Of a stretch of 64,000 nucleotides of DNA, positions 47,606-56,039 are shown in pieces (the stretch's first letter is position 1; the number at the start of each line of letters is the position of its first letter). A model generated the notes under the pieces. The model had not been told where the DNA came from. It searched no databases and saw only the letters and a list, made by a program, of their open reading frames with translations. Location: contig CP116227.1 of the NCBI GenBank assembly GCA_038184435.1, positions 3,253,501 through 3,317,500 on the forward strand, read 5' to 3'. This DNA is from Nocardioides alkalitolerans (GTDB lineage Bacteria > Actinomycetota > Actinomycetes > Propionibacteriales > Nocardioidaceae). The translations under genes and the position numbers were made by a program.

Positions 47606-48109
47606 ATGTCGTCACCACCCCCCAGCAGCACCGAACCCGACGCCGGTACGACGGGGTCCGGCCTCCACGACAAGCACGGCGACCTCGTGGCCGGTGTCCT
47701 GTTCGTCGGCCTGGGCCTCGCCTTCGCCGTCCCCTCGCTCGGCTACGGCCTCGGCACCTGGGGCGAGATGGGCGCCGGGATGTTCCCGTTCGTGCTCGGC
47801 CTCGGCCTCGTCGGACTGGGCGCCGCGATCGCCCTCGGCACGGTCCGCGGCGGCGAGTCGACGCCCGGCCTCACGCGCCTCCCGTGGCGCGCGATCGTGT
47901 GCGTCACCGGCGCGGTCGTGGCGTTCGCCTACCTGATCCCCGTGCTCGGCCTGATCCCGACCACGGTGATCACCGTCTTCGTCACCTGCCTCGCCTCCCC
48001 CACGACGACCCTGGTGAAGGCGGCGCTCGCCACCACCGGCATCACGGTCGCCTGCTACGTCGTCTTCGTCCTCGCGCTGCAGCTCCGGCTGCCGCTGTAC
48101 TGGTTCTGA
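47606..48109 (+). CDS. tctB: Tripartite tricarboxylate transporter small membrane subunit TctB
   Basis: A 167-residue membrane protein with four hydrophobic helices (about 27-45, 53-75, 92-115 and 125-165) after a polar Ser/Pro N-terminus. GLGTWGEMGAGMFPFVLGLGL and the helix order match TctB. It forms the membrane complex with TctA. ATG 47606 has GGAGAG upstream. The stop is ten bases before the tctA start. Confidence 0.88.
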   Translation: MSSPPPSSTEPDAGTTGSGLHDKHGDLVAGVLFVGLGLAFAVPSLGYGLGTWGEMGAGMFPFVLGLGLVGLGAAIALGTVRGGESTPGLTRLPWRAIVCVTGAVVAFAYLIPVLGLIPTTVITVFVTCLASPTTTLVKAALATTGITVACYVVFVLALQLRLPLYWF

Positions 48110-48119
48110 GGGGGCGACC

Positions 48120-49628
48120 GTGGACCTCTTCTCGAACCTCGCGCTCGGCCTCGAGACGGCCCTGCAGTGGGAGAACGTGCTCTTCTGCCTCATCGGCGTG
48201 GCCCTCGGCACCGCCGTCGGCGTGCTGCCCGGCATCGGCCCCACCGCGACCATCGCGATGCTGCTGCCGATCACCTTCAACTTCGACAGCCCGACCACCG
48301 CGCTCATCATGCTGGCGGGCATCTACTACGGCGCCCAGTACGGCGGCTCGACCACCGCGATCCTCATCAACCTCCCCGGTGAGTCGTCGTCGGCGGTGAC
48401 GGCGATCGACGGCCACGAGATGGCCCGGCGCGGCCGCGCCGGCGTCGCGCTGGCCACCGCGGCCCTCGGCTCCTTCGCCGCGGGCACCGTGGCGACGGTC
48501 GTGCTCGCCGTCGCGGCACCCCCGCTGGCGAAGGTCGCGCTGTCGTTCGGCGCAGCGGAGTACTTCGCCCTCGTCGTGCTCGGCCTCGTCATGTCGATCG
48601 CCCTGGCGCGCGGCTCCGTGCTCAAGGCCCTCGCCATGATCGCGCTCGGCATCCTCTTCGGCACCGTCGGCCAGGACACCTACACGGGGCAGCCCCGGTT
48701 CGCCTTCGGGATCCCCGAGCTCTTCTCCGGCATCAGCTTCGTCGCCCTGGCGGTCGGCGTGTTCGGCATCGCCGAGATCCTCCGCAACCTGCGCGACCCG
48801 CAGAGCCGCGGCGGACTGGTCGGCGGGGTCTCGAGCCTCTGGCCGAGCCGCGCCGACTTCAAGCGGATGCCCGGCCCCGTCGGGCGCGGCACCGTGGTCG
48901 GCTCGCTGCTCGGCATCCTGCCGGGCGGCGGCCACATCCTGGCGTCGTTCGCGTCGTACTCCATGGAGAAGAAGCTCTCGAAGAACCCCGGCGAGTTCGG
49001 GCACGGCGCCATCGAGGGCGTCGCGGGCCCGGAGTCCGCGAACAACGCGGCCGCGCAGACGTCCTTCATCCCGCTGCTGACGCTCGGCATCCCGTCCAAC
49101 CCGGTGATGGCGCTCATGATCGGCGCGTTCATCATCCAGGGCATCACCCCGGGGCCGACCGTGATCGACGAGCAGCCCGCGCTCGTGTGGGGCCTCATCG
49201 TGTCGATGTTCGTCGGCAACGCGCTGCTCGTGGCGCTCAACCTGCCGCTCATCGGGATCTGGGTGCGGATGCTGAAGACGCCGTACTGGATCCTCTTCCC
49301 CACGATCGTGGTGCTGGCGTCGATCGGCACCTACGCGGTCGGCCTCAACGCCTACCACGTGCTGATGATCGCGTTCTTCGGCCTGCTCGGCTTCGTGCTC
49401 ATCCAGTGCGGCTGCGAGCCGGCGCCGCTGCTGCTCGGCTTCGTGCTCGGTCCGCTGCTCGAGGACAACTTCCGCCGGGCGATGCTCATCTCGCAGGGCG
49501 ACCCGTCGACCTTCGTCACGCGGCCGCTGTCCGCCTCGCTCCTGGCCGTCGGCCTGGCCGTGCTGGTCGTGTCGGTGCTGCCCGCGATCCGCAAGAAGCG
49601 CGACGTCGTCTTCGTCGAGGACGACTGA
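48120..49628 (+). CDS. tctA: Tripartite tricarboxylate transporter large membrane subunit TctA
   Basis: A 502-residue membrane protein with about twelve helices. The family blocks GVLPGIGPTATIAMLLPITF, YYGAQYGGSTTAILINLPGE, GTVVGSLLGILPGGGHI and FIPLLTLGIPSNPVMALMIG are all present. It is the channel of the transporter, driven by the ion gradient. GTG 48120 follows GAGGGGG. The operon continues with a UspA-type gene after a C-rich stretch containing a direct repeat of CCCCCCACCCCTCGATC. Confidence 0.93.
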   Translation: MDLFSNLALGLETALQWENVLFCLIGVALGTAVGVLPGIGPTATIAMLLPITFNFDSPTTALIMLAGIYYGAQYGGSTTAILINLPGESSSAVTAIDGHEMARRGRAGVALATAALGSFAAGTVATVVLAVAAPPLAKVALSFGAAEYFALVVLGLVMSIALARGSVLKALAMIALGILFGTVGQDTYTGQPRFAFGIPELFSGISFVALAVGVFGIAEILRNLRDPQSRGGLVGGVSSLWPSRADFKRMPGPVGRGTVVGSLLGILPGGGHILASFASYSMEKKLSKNPGEFGHGAIEGVAGPESANNAAAQTSFIPLLTLGIPSNPVMALMIGAFIIQGITPGPTVIDEQPALVWGLIVSMFVGNALLVALNLPLIGIWVRMLKTPYWILFPTIVVLASIGTYAVGLNAYHVLMIAFFGLLGFVLIQCGCEPAPLLLGFVLGPLLEDNFRRAMLISQGDPSTFVTRPLSASLLAVGLAVLVVSVLPAIRKKRDVVFVEDD

Positions 49629-49698
49629 GCCGGCCCGGCTCCCCCCCACCCCTCGATCCCCCCCACCCCTCGATCCCCCTCACCCGCAGGAGCACACC

Positions 49699-50082
49699 GT
49701 GACCGTCCTCATCGCCCACGCCGCCACCGACACCGCCGAGGCGGTGCTGGCGACCGGCCTCCACTACGCCGAGCGTCTCGGTGTCCCCGCCCACGTCGTC
49801 AACGTGCTCACCGGGGAGGCGCCGCTCGAGGAGCGCGGCGCCTCGCCGGACGACCTGACCGAGCTCCGGGCGCGCGTCGCGGGCGCCGCGGTCGCCGTGG
49901 AGGTCGAGCAGCTGCGCGACCCCGACCCCTCCGAGGCGATCCTCACCCGCGCGGCCGAGCTGGGCGCGGTGCTCGTCGTCGTCGGCGTGCGCCGGCGCAG
50001 CCCCGTCGGGAAGCTGCTCCTCGGCAGCGTGTCGCAGAAGGTGATCCTCGAGGCGGAGATCCCGGTGCTCGCCGTGAAGTAG
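49699..50082 (+). CDS. Universal stress protein UspA-like
   Basis: A 127-residue single Usp domain. It has the N-terminal strand TVLIAHAATDTAEAVL and the ATP-type motif VVGVRRRSPVGKLLLGSVSQKV, followed by IPVLAVK. Small Usp proteins often follow transporter genes and may adjust transport to energy status. GTG 49699 has CAGGAG upstream. It is the last gene of the tct operon and is followed by a terminator. Confidence 0.88.
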   Translation: MTVLIAHAATDTAEAVLATGLHYAERLGVPAHVVNVLTGEAPLEERGASPDDLTELRARVAGAAVAVEVEQLRDPDPSEAILTRAAELGAVLVVVGVRRRSPVGKLLLGSVSQKVILEAEIPVLAVK

Positions 50083-50118
50083 CCCCGCACCTCCAGAACA
50101 GGACGGCCCCACCCCGAC

Positions 50119-50160
50119 CGACCGGCCCCGCGATCCTCGCGGGGTCGGTCGTCGCTTTTC
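50119..50160 (+). terminator. Rho-independent terminator of the tctCBA-usp operon
   Basis: A 15-bp stem (one G-T pair) with a TCC loop: CGACCGGCCCCGCGA pairs with 50137-50151, followed by TCGCTTTTC. It is about 40 bases after the usp stop and is the best classical terminator in the window. Confidence 0.85.
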
Positions 50161-50193
50161 CCCGCGCCTCTAGCCAGCAACTGGCACATCGCA

Positions 50194-50199
50194 TATTGT
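50194..50199 (+). promoter_or_regulatory. -10 box TATTGT and nearby inverted repeat, GntR-acdS operon
   Basis: TATTGT, seven bases before ATG 50207, leaderless type. GCCAG-CAA-CTGGC at 50173-50185, near the -35 position, is a candidate operator for the GntR regulator encoded here. Confidence 0.55.
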
Positions 50200-50206
50200 A
50201 TTTCGC

Positions 50207-50854
50207 ATGCCGGTTCCCTCCTCCGCCGTGCCGCGGACCCCCCTCCTGCGTGAGCGCGTCTTCACGACCCTCCGCGCAGCGATCGTCGACGGCACGCTGC
50301 AGCCCGAGGAACGGCTGGTCGAGACGGAGCTCTGCGCGTGGCTCAACGTGAGCCGCACCCCGGTGCGCGAGGCGCTCGGCCGGCTCGAGCAGATCGGCCT
50401 CGTGCTCGTGCGGCCCAGCAGCTCCACGATCGTCAGCCCGCTCAGCACGCGGGCGGCGGCCGAGGCGCAGGCCGTGGCGGCCAGCCTCCACGAGCTGGCG
50501 GCCCGCGAGGCCGTGCCGCTGCTCCGCGACGAGCACGTGGACGCGATGACGGCGGCGAACGACCGCTTCGCCGACGCGCTGGCTCGCGGCGACGTGCAGG
50601 CGGCGATCGAGGCGGACGACGCGTTCCACGGCGTCTTCGTCGACCTGGCCGCCAACCGGATGCTCGCCGGCGTCCTCGAGGACGTCACCCCGCTGCTGCG
50701 CCGCATGGAGCGGGCCCGCTTCGCGACCCTCGTCGGCCGGGCCTCGGTCGGCCAGCACCGCCAGATCATCGAGCACGCGCTCCTCGGCGACGTCGACGCC
50801 GCCGCCCGCGCCACCCGTGAGAACTGGCTGACGCTCGACCCCGCGGCCGACTGA
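50207..50854 (+). CDS. GntR-family regulator, FCD subfamily, of the acdS operon
   Basis: A 215-residue regulator. The winged helix has ERLVETELCAWLNVSRTPVR (residues 43-62) and the FCD domain has ADDAFHGVFVDLAANRML and GQHRQIIEHALLGD, with the metal-site His and Asp kept. It is the first gene of the set GntR, acdS, E1-type dehydrogenase. Autoregulation and control of acdS by a product or substrate are likely. ATG 50207 sits at a leaderless promoter in an unusually AT-rich patch. Confidence 0.88.
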   Translation: MPVPSSAVPRTPLLRERVFTTLRAAIVDGTLQPEERLVETELCAWLNVSRTPVREALGRLEQIGLVLVRPSSSTIVSPLSTRAAAEAQAVAASLHELAAREAVPLLRDEHVDAMTAANDRFADALARGDVQAAIEADDAFHGVFVDLAANRMLAGVLEDVTPLLRRMERARFATLVGRASVGQHRQIIEHALLGDVDAAARATRENWLTLDPAAD

Positions 50855-50902
50855 CCGCACCCCACCTCGTACGGCCCCACCACCCCACTGGAGGAGAACC
50901 CC

Positions 50903-51919
50903 ATGAGCTTCGACGGCCTCGACCGGTTCGAGCGTTACCCCCTGCTGTTCGGCCCCAGCCCCGTGCACCCGCTGCAGCGGCTCACCGAGCACCTCGGCGG
51001 CGCGCAGATCTGGGCCAAGCGGGAGGACTGCAACTCCGGCCTCGCCTACGGCGGCAACAAGACGCGCAAGCTGGAGTACATCGTGCCGGACGCGATCGCC
51101 CAGGGCGCGGACACGCTCGTCTCCATCGGCGGCTACCAGTCCAACCACACCCGCCAGGTCGCCGCGGTGGCCGCCAGGCTGGGCATGAAGGCGCGCCTCG
51201 TGCAGGAGAAGTGGGTGGACTGGCCGGACGCGGTCAACGACAAGGTCGGCAACATCCTGCTCTCGCGGATCATGGGCGCCGACGTGCGGCTCGACCCCGC
51301 CGGCTTCGACATCGGCATCCGCAACTCGTGGGAGCAGGCGCTGGAGGAGGTCCGCGCGGCCGGGGGCACGCCGTACGGCATCCCCGCCGGCGCGTCCGAG
51401 CACCCCCTCGGCGGTCTCGGCTTCGCCAACTGGGCGCGCGAGGTGGAGCAGCAGGAGGCCGAGCTCGGCGTCTTCTTCGACACCATCGTCGTCTGCACCG
51501 TCACCGGCTCCACGCACGCGGGCATGATCGCGGGCTTCGCCGCCACCGAGCGGCCCCGCCGGGTGATCGGCATCGACGCCTCCGCCACCCTCGAGAAGAC
51601 GCGCGCGCAGGTCGAGCGGATCGCGCGCCACACCGCCGACCTCATCCAGATCGGCCGCGACCTCCGCGACGACGAGATCACCGTGCTCGAGGGCTGGGCG
51701 GGCGACCTCTACGGCATCCCCGTGCAGTCGACGCTCGACGCGATCCGCCTCAGCGGCGAGCTCGAGGGCATGATCATCGACCCCGTCTACGAGGGAAAGT
51801 CGATGGCCGGGCTCGTGGACCTGGTGCGCTCGAAGGAGATCCCGGACGACGCGACGGTGCTCTACGCGCACCTGGGCGGCCAGCCGGCGCTGAACGCCTA
51901 CTCCGGCATCTTCTCCTGA
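50903..51919 (+). CDS. acdS: 1-Aminocyclopropane-1-carboxylate (ACC) deaminase
   Basis: A 338-residue PLP enzyme of fold type II, the exact length of known ACC deaminases. Key parts match that enzyme rather than D-cysteine desulfhydrase: RYPLLFGPSPVHPLQRL, KREDCNSGLAYGGNKTRKLE with PLP Lys53, GGYQSNHTRQVAAVAARLGM, CTVTGSTHAGM and DPVYEGKSM with the Tyr296-Glu297 pair. It opens the ring of ACC, the plant ethylene precursor, to 2-oxobutyrate and ammonia. GGAGGAG precedes ATG 50903. The next gene encodes an E1-type 2-oxoacid dehydrogenase that could take the 2-oxobutyrate. Confidence 0.9.
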   Translation: MSFDGLDRFERYPLLFGPSPVHPLQRLTEHLGGAQIWAKREDCNSGLAYGGNKTRKLEYIVPDAIAQGADTLVSIGGYQSNHTRQVAAVAARLGMKARLVQEKWVDWPDAVNDKVGNILLSRIMGADVRLDPAGFDIGIRNSWEQALEEVRAAGGTPYGIPAGASEHPLGGLGFANWAREVEQQEAELGVFFDTIVVCTVTGSTHAGMIAGFAATERPRRVIGIDASATLEKTRAQVERIARHTADLIQIGRDLRDDEITVLEGWAGDLYGIPVQSTLDAIRLSGELEGMIIDPVYEGKSMAGLVDLVRSKEIPDDATVLYAHLGGQPALNAYSGIFS

Positions 51920-51977
51920 CCCCACCGCGGGACCCGTAGCACCCGCAGCACCCGAAGCACGAGGAAGGCGCGAGCGC

Positions 51978-54350
51978 ATGACGACGGCATCCCCCACCGG
52001 CCAGCAGACCGGCCAGCAGACCGGCCAGCAGACCGGACCGCAGACGGTCTCCGCGAGCGACCTGGCGACGCTCGAGGGCATCGCGACCCGCGTGCGGTGG
52101 CTCGCCACCGCCATCGTCGACGCCGCCAACCGGGGGCGGGAGAACCACAGCGGGATCAAGGTCGGCGGCCACCAGGCCTCCAGCGCCTCGATGGTCGAGA
52201 TCATGGTCTCGCTGTGGTTCGCCGAGCTCGAGAACGGCGACCGCGTCTCGGTGAAGCCCCACGCCTCCCCCGTGCTGCACGCGGTCAACTACCTGCTGGG
52301 GGACCTCGACCCGAAGTACCTGCCCACCCTCCGGGAGCTGGGCGGACTGCAGTCCTACCCGAGCCGGCTCAAGGACCCCGACACGGTGGACTTCTCCACC
52401 GGCTCGGTCGGGATCGGCGCGACCGCGGCACTGTGGGCCGCGGTCTCCCACCGGTACGTCGCGTCCCACTTCGACAGCACCCCGCCGGCCGGGCGCTTCA
52501 TCAGCCTCCTGGGCGACGCCGAGCTCGACGAGGGCGCGATCTGGGAGGCGGTGGCCGACCCGGCGGTCGCCGGCCTGGGCGAGCTGCTCTGGATCGTCGA
52601 CCTCAACCGGCAGTCGCTCGACCGCGTCGTGCCCGACCTGCAGATCCACCGCCTGACGGGCATGTTCGAGGCGGCCGGCTGGCAGGTGGTGACCCTCAAG
52701 TGGGGACGCACCATCCTCGGGCTCTTCGACCGGGAGGGCGGCGACGAGCTGCGGGAGCGGCTCGAGTCGATGCCGAACGAGGAGTACCAGCGCATCCTGC
52801 GCGCCGACCCCGACCAGCTCGTCGACCGCATCGCCGGTCCGGCGCCGAGCGAGCGCCTGCGCGCGCTCCTCGGGTCCCTGCCGGTGGCCGACCTCGCCGC
52901 GGCGGTGCGCGACCTCGGCGGGCACGACCTCGACCTGCTGCTCAGCACCTACCGGCAGATCGACCCCACGCGTCCGACGGTCGTCTTCGCCTACACGGTG
53001 AAGGGCCGCGGCCTGCCCACCGAGGGTCACCCCAACAACCACTCGGCGCTCCTCACCGCCGACCAGATGACGCTCCTGGCGGAGCGCAGCGGCGCCGACC
53101 TGGACGACCCCTGGGCGCTCGCCGCGCCGGGCTCCGACGAGGCGCGCCTGTGCCGGGAGCGGGCGGACGTGCTCCGGCGCACGCCCCGGTCGGCCCCGCG
53201 GCCGCTCCGTGCCCCGGCGGAGCTGGGCCGCGCCCACCGCGCCCCGATCTCCACGCAGGCGGCGCTGGGCCGCGTGCTCGTCGATCTCAAGCGCGACGCG
53301 CCGGAGTTCGCGGCGCGGGTCGTCACGACCAGCCCCGACGTCGCCTCGTCGACCAACCTCGGCGGCTGGATCAACAAGTCGGGGGTCTGGTCGTCGAGCG
53401 AGCGCCGCGACTGGTTCGCCGACGACGCCGAGCGGGTGCTCAAGTGGTCGGAGCAGACGACCGGGCAGCACATCGAGCTCGGCATCGCCGAGGTCAACCT
53501 GGTGGGCCTGCTCGGCGAGCTCGGCACCACGTGGTCGCGCTGGAACGAGCGGCTCGTGCCGATCGCGACCATCTACGACCCGTTCGTCTCCCGCGCCCTC
53601 GAGCCGTGGTCCTACGGGATCTACGCCGGCGGCCAGTCGATCATCATCGGCACGCCGTCGGGCGTCACCCTCGCGCCGGAGGGAGGTGCGCACCAGTCGA
53701 TCACCACCCCCTCGATCGGCCTCGAGCAGCCGGGCTGCGTGGCCTGGGAGCCCGCGTTCGCGCAGGACCTCGAGTGGTGCCTGCTCCACGCCATGGACCA
53801 GGTGGGCGTCGAGGGCGGCACCTCGGCGTACTTCCGCCTCTCCACCCGCCCGCTCGACCCCCGGCTCTCGGCACTGCCGGAGGACGGGGTGCTGCTGGAG
53901 CGGCGGCGCGCGCAGGCCATCGCGGGCGGCTACCGCATCACGACGCACGACCCCGCGGACGAGCAGGTGACCCTCGTGGGCGTCGGCGCGCTCATGCCGG
54001 AGGTGGTCGCCGCCGCGGAGCACCTCGCCGCCGCCGGCGTCACCGCGGGCGTGGTGTGCCTGACGAGCCCCGACCTGCTGTTCCGCTCCTCGCAGGGCCG
54101 GTCGCCGCAGGGCCGGGGGTCGGACATCGCCGACGTGCTCTTCCCCGCCGCCTTCCCGACACCCCTGGTCACCGTCATGGACGGCCACCCCCACACGCTG
54201 TCGTTCCTCGCGAGCCTGCGCGGCGACCGGTGCCGGAACCTCGGGGTGAGCGCCTTCGGGCAGTCCTCGAGCCTCGAGGACGCCTACCGCCTGCACGGCA
54301 TCGACACCGCGAGCATCGTCGACGCGGGCCTCTCCCTCGTGGGGAGGTGA
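51978..54350 (+). CDS. Transketolase-like / pyruvate-dehydrogenase-E1-type thiamine diphosphate enzyme
   Basis: A 790-residue ThDP enzyme related to homodimeric E1 (AceE) and transketolase. The N-terminal domain has HSGIKVGGHQASSASMVEIM, the ThDP-Mg motif GDAELDEGAIW...LWIVDLNRQSLD, and TVVFAYTVKGRGLPTEGH. The pyrimidine domain has GQHIELGIAEVNLVGLLGELG with the catalytic Glu. A C-terminal domain follows. AceE is about 100 residues longer and binds E2 through its N-terminus; here that end is a short low-complexity tract of GQQT repeats encoded by three 12-bp tandem repeats (51996-52034). Next to acdS, 2-oxobutyrate is the likely substrate; this is inference. Confidence 0.85.
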   Translation: MTTASPTGQQTGQQTGQQTGPQTVSASDLATLEGIATRVRWLATAIVDAANRGRENHSGIKVGGHQASSASMVEIMVSLWFAELENGDRVSVKPHASPVLHAVNYLLGDLDPKYLPTLRELGGLQSYPSRLKDPDTVDFSTGSVGIGATAALWAAVSHRYVASHFDSTPPAGRFISLLGDAELDEGAIWEAVADPAVAGLGELLWIVDLNRQSLDRVVPDLQIHRLTGMFEAAGWQVVTLKWGRTILGLFDREGGDELRERLESMPNEEYQRILRADPDQLVDRIAGPAPSERLRALLGSLPVADLAAAVRDLGGHDLDLLLSTYRQIDPTRPTVVFAYTVKGRGLPTEGHPNNHSALLTADQMTLLAERSGADLDDPWALAAPGSDEARLCRERADVLRRTPRSAPRPLRAPAELGRAHRAPISTQAALGRVLVDLKRDAPEFAARVVTTSPDVASSTNLGGWINKSGVWSSSERRDWFADDAERVLKWSEQTTGQHIELGIAEVNLVGLLGELGTTWSRWNERLVPIATIYDPFVSRALEPWSYGIYAGGQSIIIGTPSGVTLAPEGGAHQSITTPSIGLEQPGCVAWEPAFAQDLEWCLLHAMDQVGVEGGTSAYFRLSTRPLDPRLSALPEDGVLLERRRAQAIAGGYRITTHDPADEQVTLVGVGALMPEVVAAAEHLAAAGVTAGVVCLTSPDLLFRSSQGRSPQGRGSDIADVLFPAAFPTPLVTVMDGHPHTLSFLASLRGDRCRNLGVSAFGQSSSLEDAYRLHGIDTASIVDAGLSLVGR

Positions 54351-54366
54351 CCCCTCGGGGTCGGGC

Positions 54367-55779
54367 TCAGAGGCGGGGGCGGTGCTGGTGCTGCGGGTCG
54401 ACGAGCTGGTACGCCGCGGCGATCGCCAGCAGGAGCTCGTCCGAGCCGTCGGGGCCGACGACCTGGACCCCCACGGGCAGGCCGTCGACGTCGAAGCCGA
54501 CCGGCACGGACACCGCGGGCAGCCCCGTCGCGGAGATGACCGTCGCCATGCGCATCCACTCGAGGTAGGTGTGCATCGTCTCGCCCTCGATCTCCTGCGG
54601 GTGCTCGAGGCGGGCGTCGAACGGCTGGACCTGGACGGCGGGGGCGACCAGCACGTCGTGCTCCGCGAAGAAGGCGTCGGTCGCGCGTCGCAGCCGGGCC
54701 CGGGCGAGCACGGCGGAGCGGTGGTCGTCGGCCGTGAGGGCGGCCCCCAGACCGAGGTTCCAGCGCAGCGCCGGCTTCAGCCGGTCGCGGTGGTCGCGGT
54801 AGAGGTCGGCGTAGCCCACGTAGAAGTCGTGGGCTCGGGTCGTCGCGAAGACCTCGTCGGCGTCGCGCAGGTCGGGCTCCGCGGTCACGACCTCCGCGCC
54901 GAGACCGGCGAGCCGGCCGGGTGCCTGCTCGGCGACGGCGAGCACGGCCTTCTCGACCGGGAGGCCGAGACCGAGGTCAGGGCTCCAGGCGACCCGGAGG
55001 CCCCGCAGGTCGCCCGCGGCGATCCCGGCGGGGACGGGCCGGGCCGGCGTCGGGACGAGCGCCGACGCCGGGGATCCGGCGCTCATCACGCCGAGCAGCA
55101 GGCGCACGTCCTCCACGGTGCGGGCCATCGGTCCCTTGCGAGAGATCCACGCCCAGGGGTCGGAGGACCCGAGCGGCACGCGTCCGGCGCTCGGCCGGAG
55201 CCCGACGAGGTTGGTGAACGAGGCGGGGGTGCGGATCGAGCCGCCCATGTCGCTGGCGTCGCCCGCGGGCTGGATGCCGGCCGCGATCGCCGCCGCGACG
55301 CCGCCGCTGGAGCCGCCGGCGCTCCGGGTCGGGTCGTAGGGGTTCGTCGTGGTGCCGAAGACCGGGTTGAAGGTGTGCGACCCCGCCGCCAGCTCCGGCA
55401 CGTTGGTCTTGCCGGTCGTGACGACCCCCGCCGCCCGGAGCGCGGCGACGACCGGGGCGTCCCGCTCCGGCACGCGGTCGGCGAAGAGGGGCGACCCGAG
55501 GGTCGAGCGCATGCCCGCGACGTCGTGGCTGTCCTTGTGGGTCATCGGCACGCCGTGCAGCGGCGGCAGCGGACCGCCCGCGGCGGTGGTCTCGTCGGCG
55601 CGGGCCGCCTCGGTCCGCGCCCGCTCGGGGTCGAGGGTGCAGACGGCGTTGATCACGCCGTCGACCTCGTCGACACGGGCCAGGTGCGCCTCCACGGCCT
55701 CGCGCGACGACAGCTCGCGGCGGCGGATCAGGTCCGTCATCGCCGTCAGGGAGAGAGCGCAGATCTCGTCGTGGTCCAT
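54367..55779 (-). CDS. Amidase signature family enzyme
   Basis: A 470-residue hydrolase of the amidase-signature family. The Ser-cisSer-Lys triad is visible: Lys in HGVPMTHKDSHDVAG, and Ser residues in SAGGSSGGVAAAIAAG with the second Ser in GDASDMGGSIRTPAS. It cuts an amide bond in the cytoplasm. ATG 55779 sits six bases after a CAGGAT box. It is divergent from an AbgT-type transporter, which imports p-aminobenzoyl-glutamate or related amides in other bacteria, so it may process what that carrier brings in. Tail-to-tail with the E1-type gene, 16 bases apart. Confidence 0.88.
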   Translation of the reverse strand: MDHDEICALSLTAMTDLIRRRELSSREAVEAHLARVDEVDGVINAVCTLDPERARTEAARADETTAAGGPLPPLHGVPMTHKDSHDVAGMRSTLGSPLFADRVPERDAPVVAALRAAGVVTTGKTNVPELAAGSHTFNPVFGTTTNPYDPTRSAGGSSGGVAAAIAAGIQPAGDASDMGGSIRTPASFTNLVGLRPSAGRVPLGSSDPWAWISRKGPMARTVEDVRLLLGVMSAGSPASALVPTPARPVPAGIAAGDLRGLRVAWSPDLGLGLPVEKAVLAVAEQAPGRLAGLGAEVVTAEPDLRDADEVFATTRAHDFYVGYADLYRDHRDRLKPALRWNLGLGAALTADDHRSAVLARARLRRATDAFFAEHDVLVAPAVQVQPFDARLEHPQEIEGETMHTYLEWMRMATVISATGLPAVSVPVGFDVDGLPVGVQVVGPDGSDELLLAIAAAYQLVDPQHQHRPRL

Positions 55780-55785
55780 GTCGGC

Positions 55786-55791
55786 ATCCTG
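55786..55791 (-). promoter_or_regulatory. -10 box CAGGAT, leaderless start of the amidase gene
   Basis: On the minus strand CAGGAT is six bases before ATG 55779, without a ribosome binding site. The rest of the 260-base divergent gap to the AbgT gene shows no clear element beyond the GAGGAGG site at 56025-56031. Confidence 0.45.
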
Positions 55792-56039
55792 CGGTCCGCG
55801 CGCACATCGCCGCCAACCCTCACCCGGCATTGGCCGCACGTGACGGTTCTGGCCGCGGTGGTGGCGAGATCCGCCATACGGGCCCGACCGTGCCCAGGCC
55901 CTCAACGGGAGCCGCCGACGTGACTAGCGTCTCGCACCACTCCATCGGGTGCTCGTCGACGACGTCGGACGCCTGGACCCGTCCCCGGCGCCGCTGCCCG
56001 CACCCGCCCGGCGCCCGCCGCAACGAGGAGGCACCTCCC

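Noticed and set aside
50903..51919. D-cysteine desulfhydrase
   Set aside because: Length 338, the KREDCNSGLAYGGNKTRK block and the Tyr-Glu pair in DPVYEGKS follow ACC deaminase. The two are close relatives, so an activity test would still be decisive.
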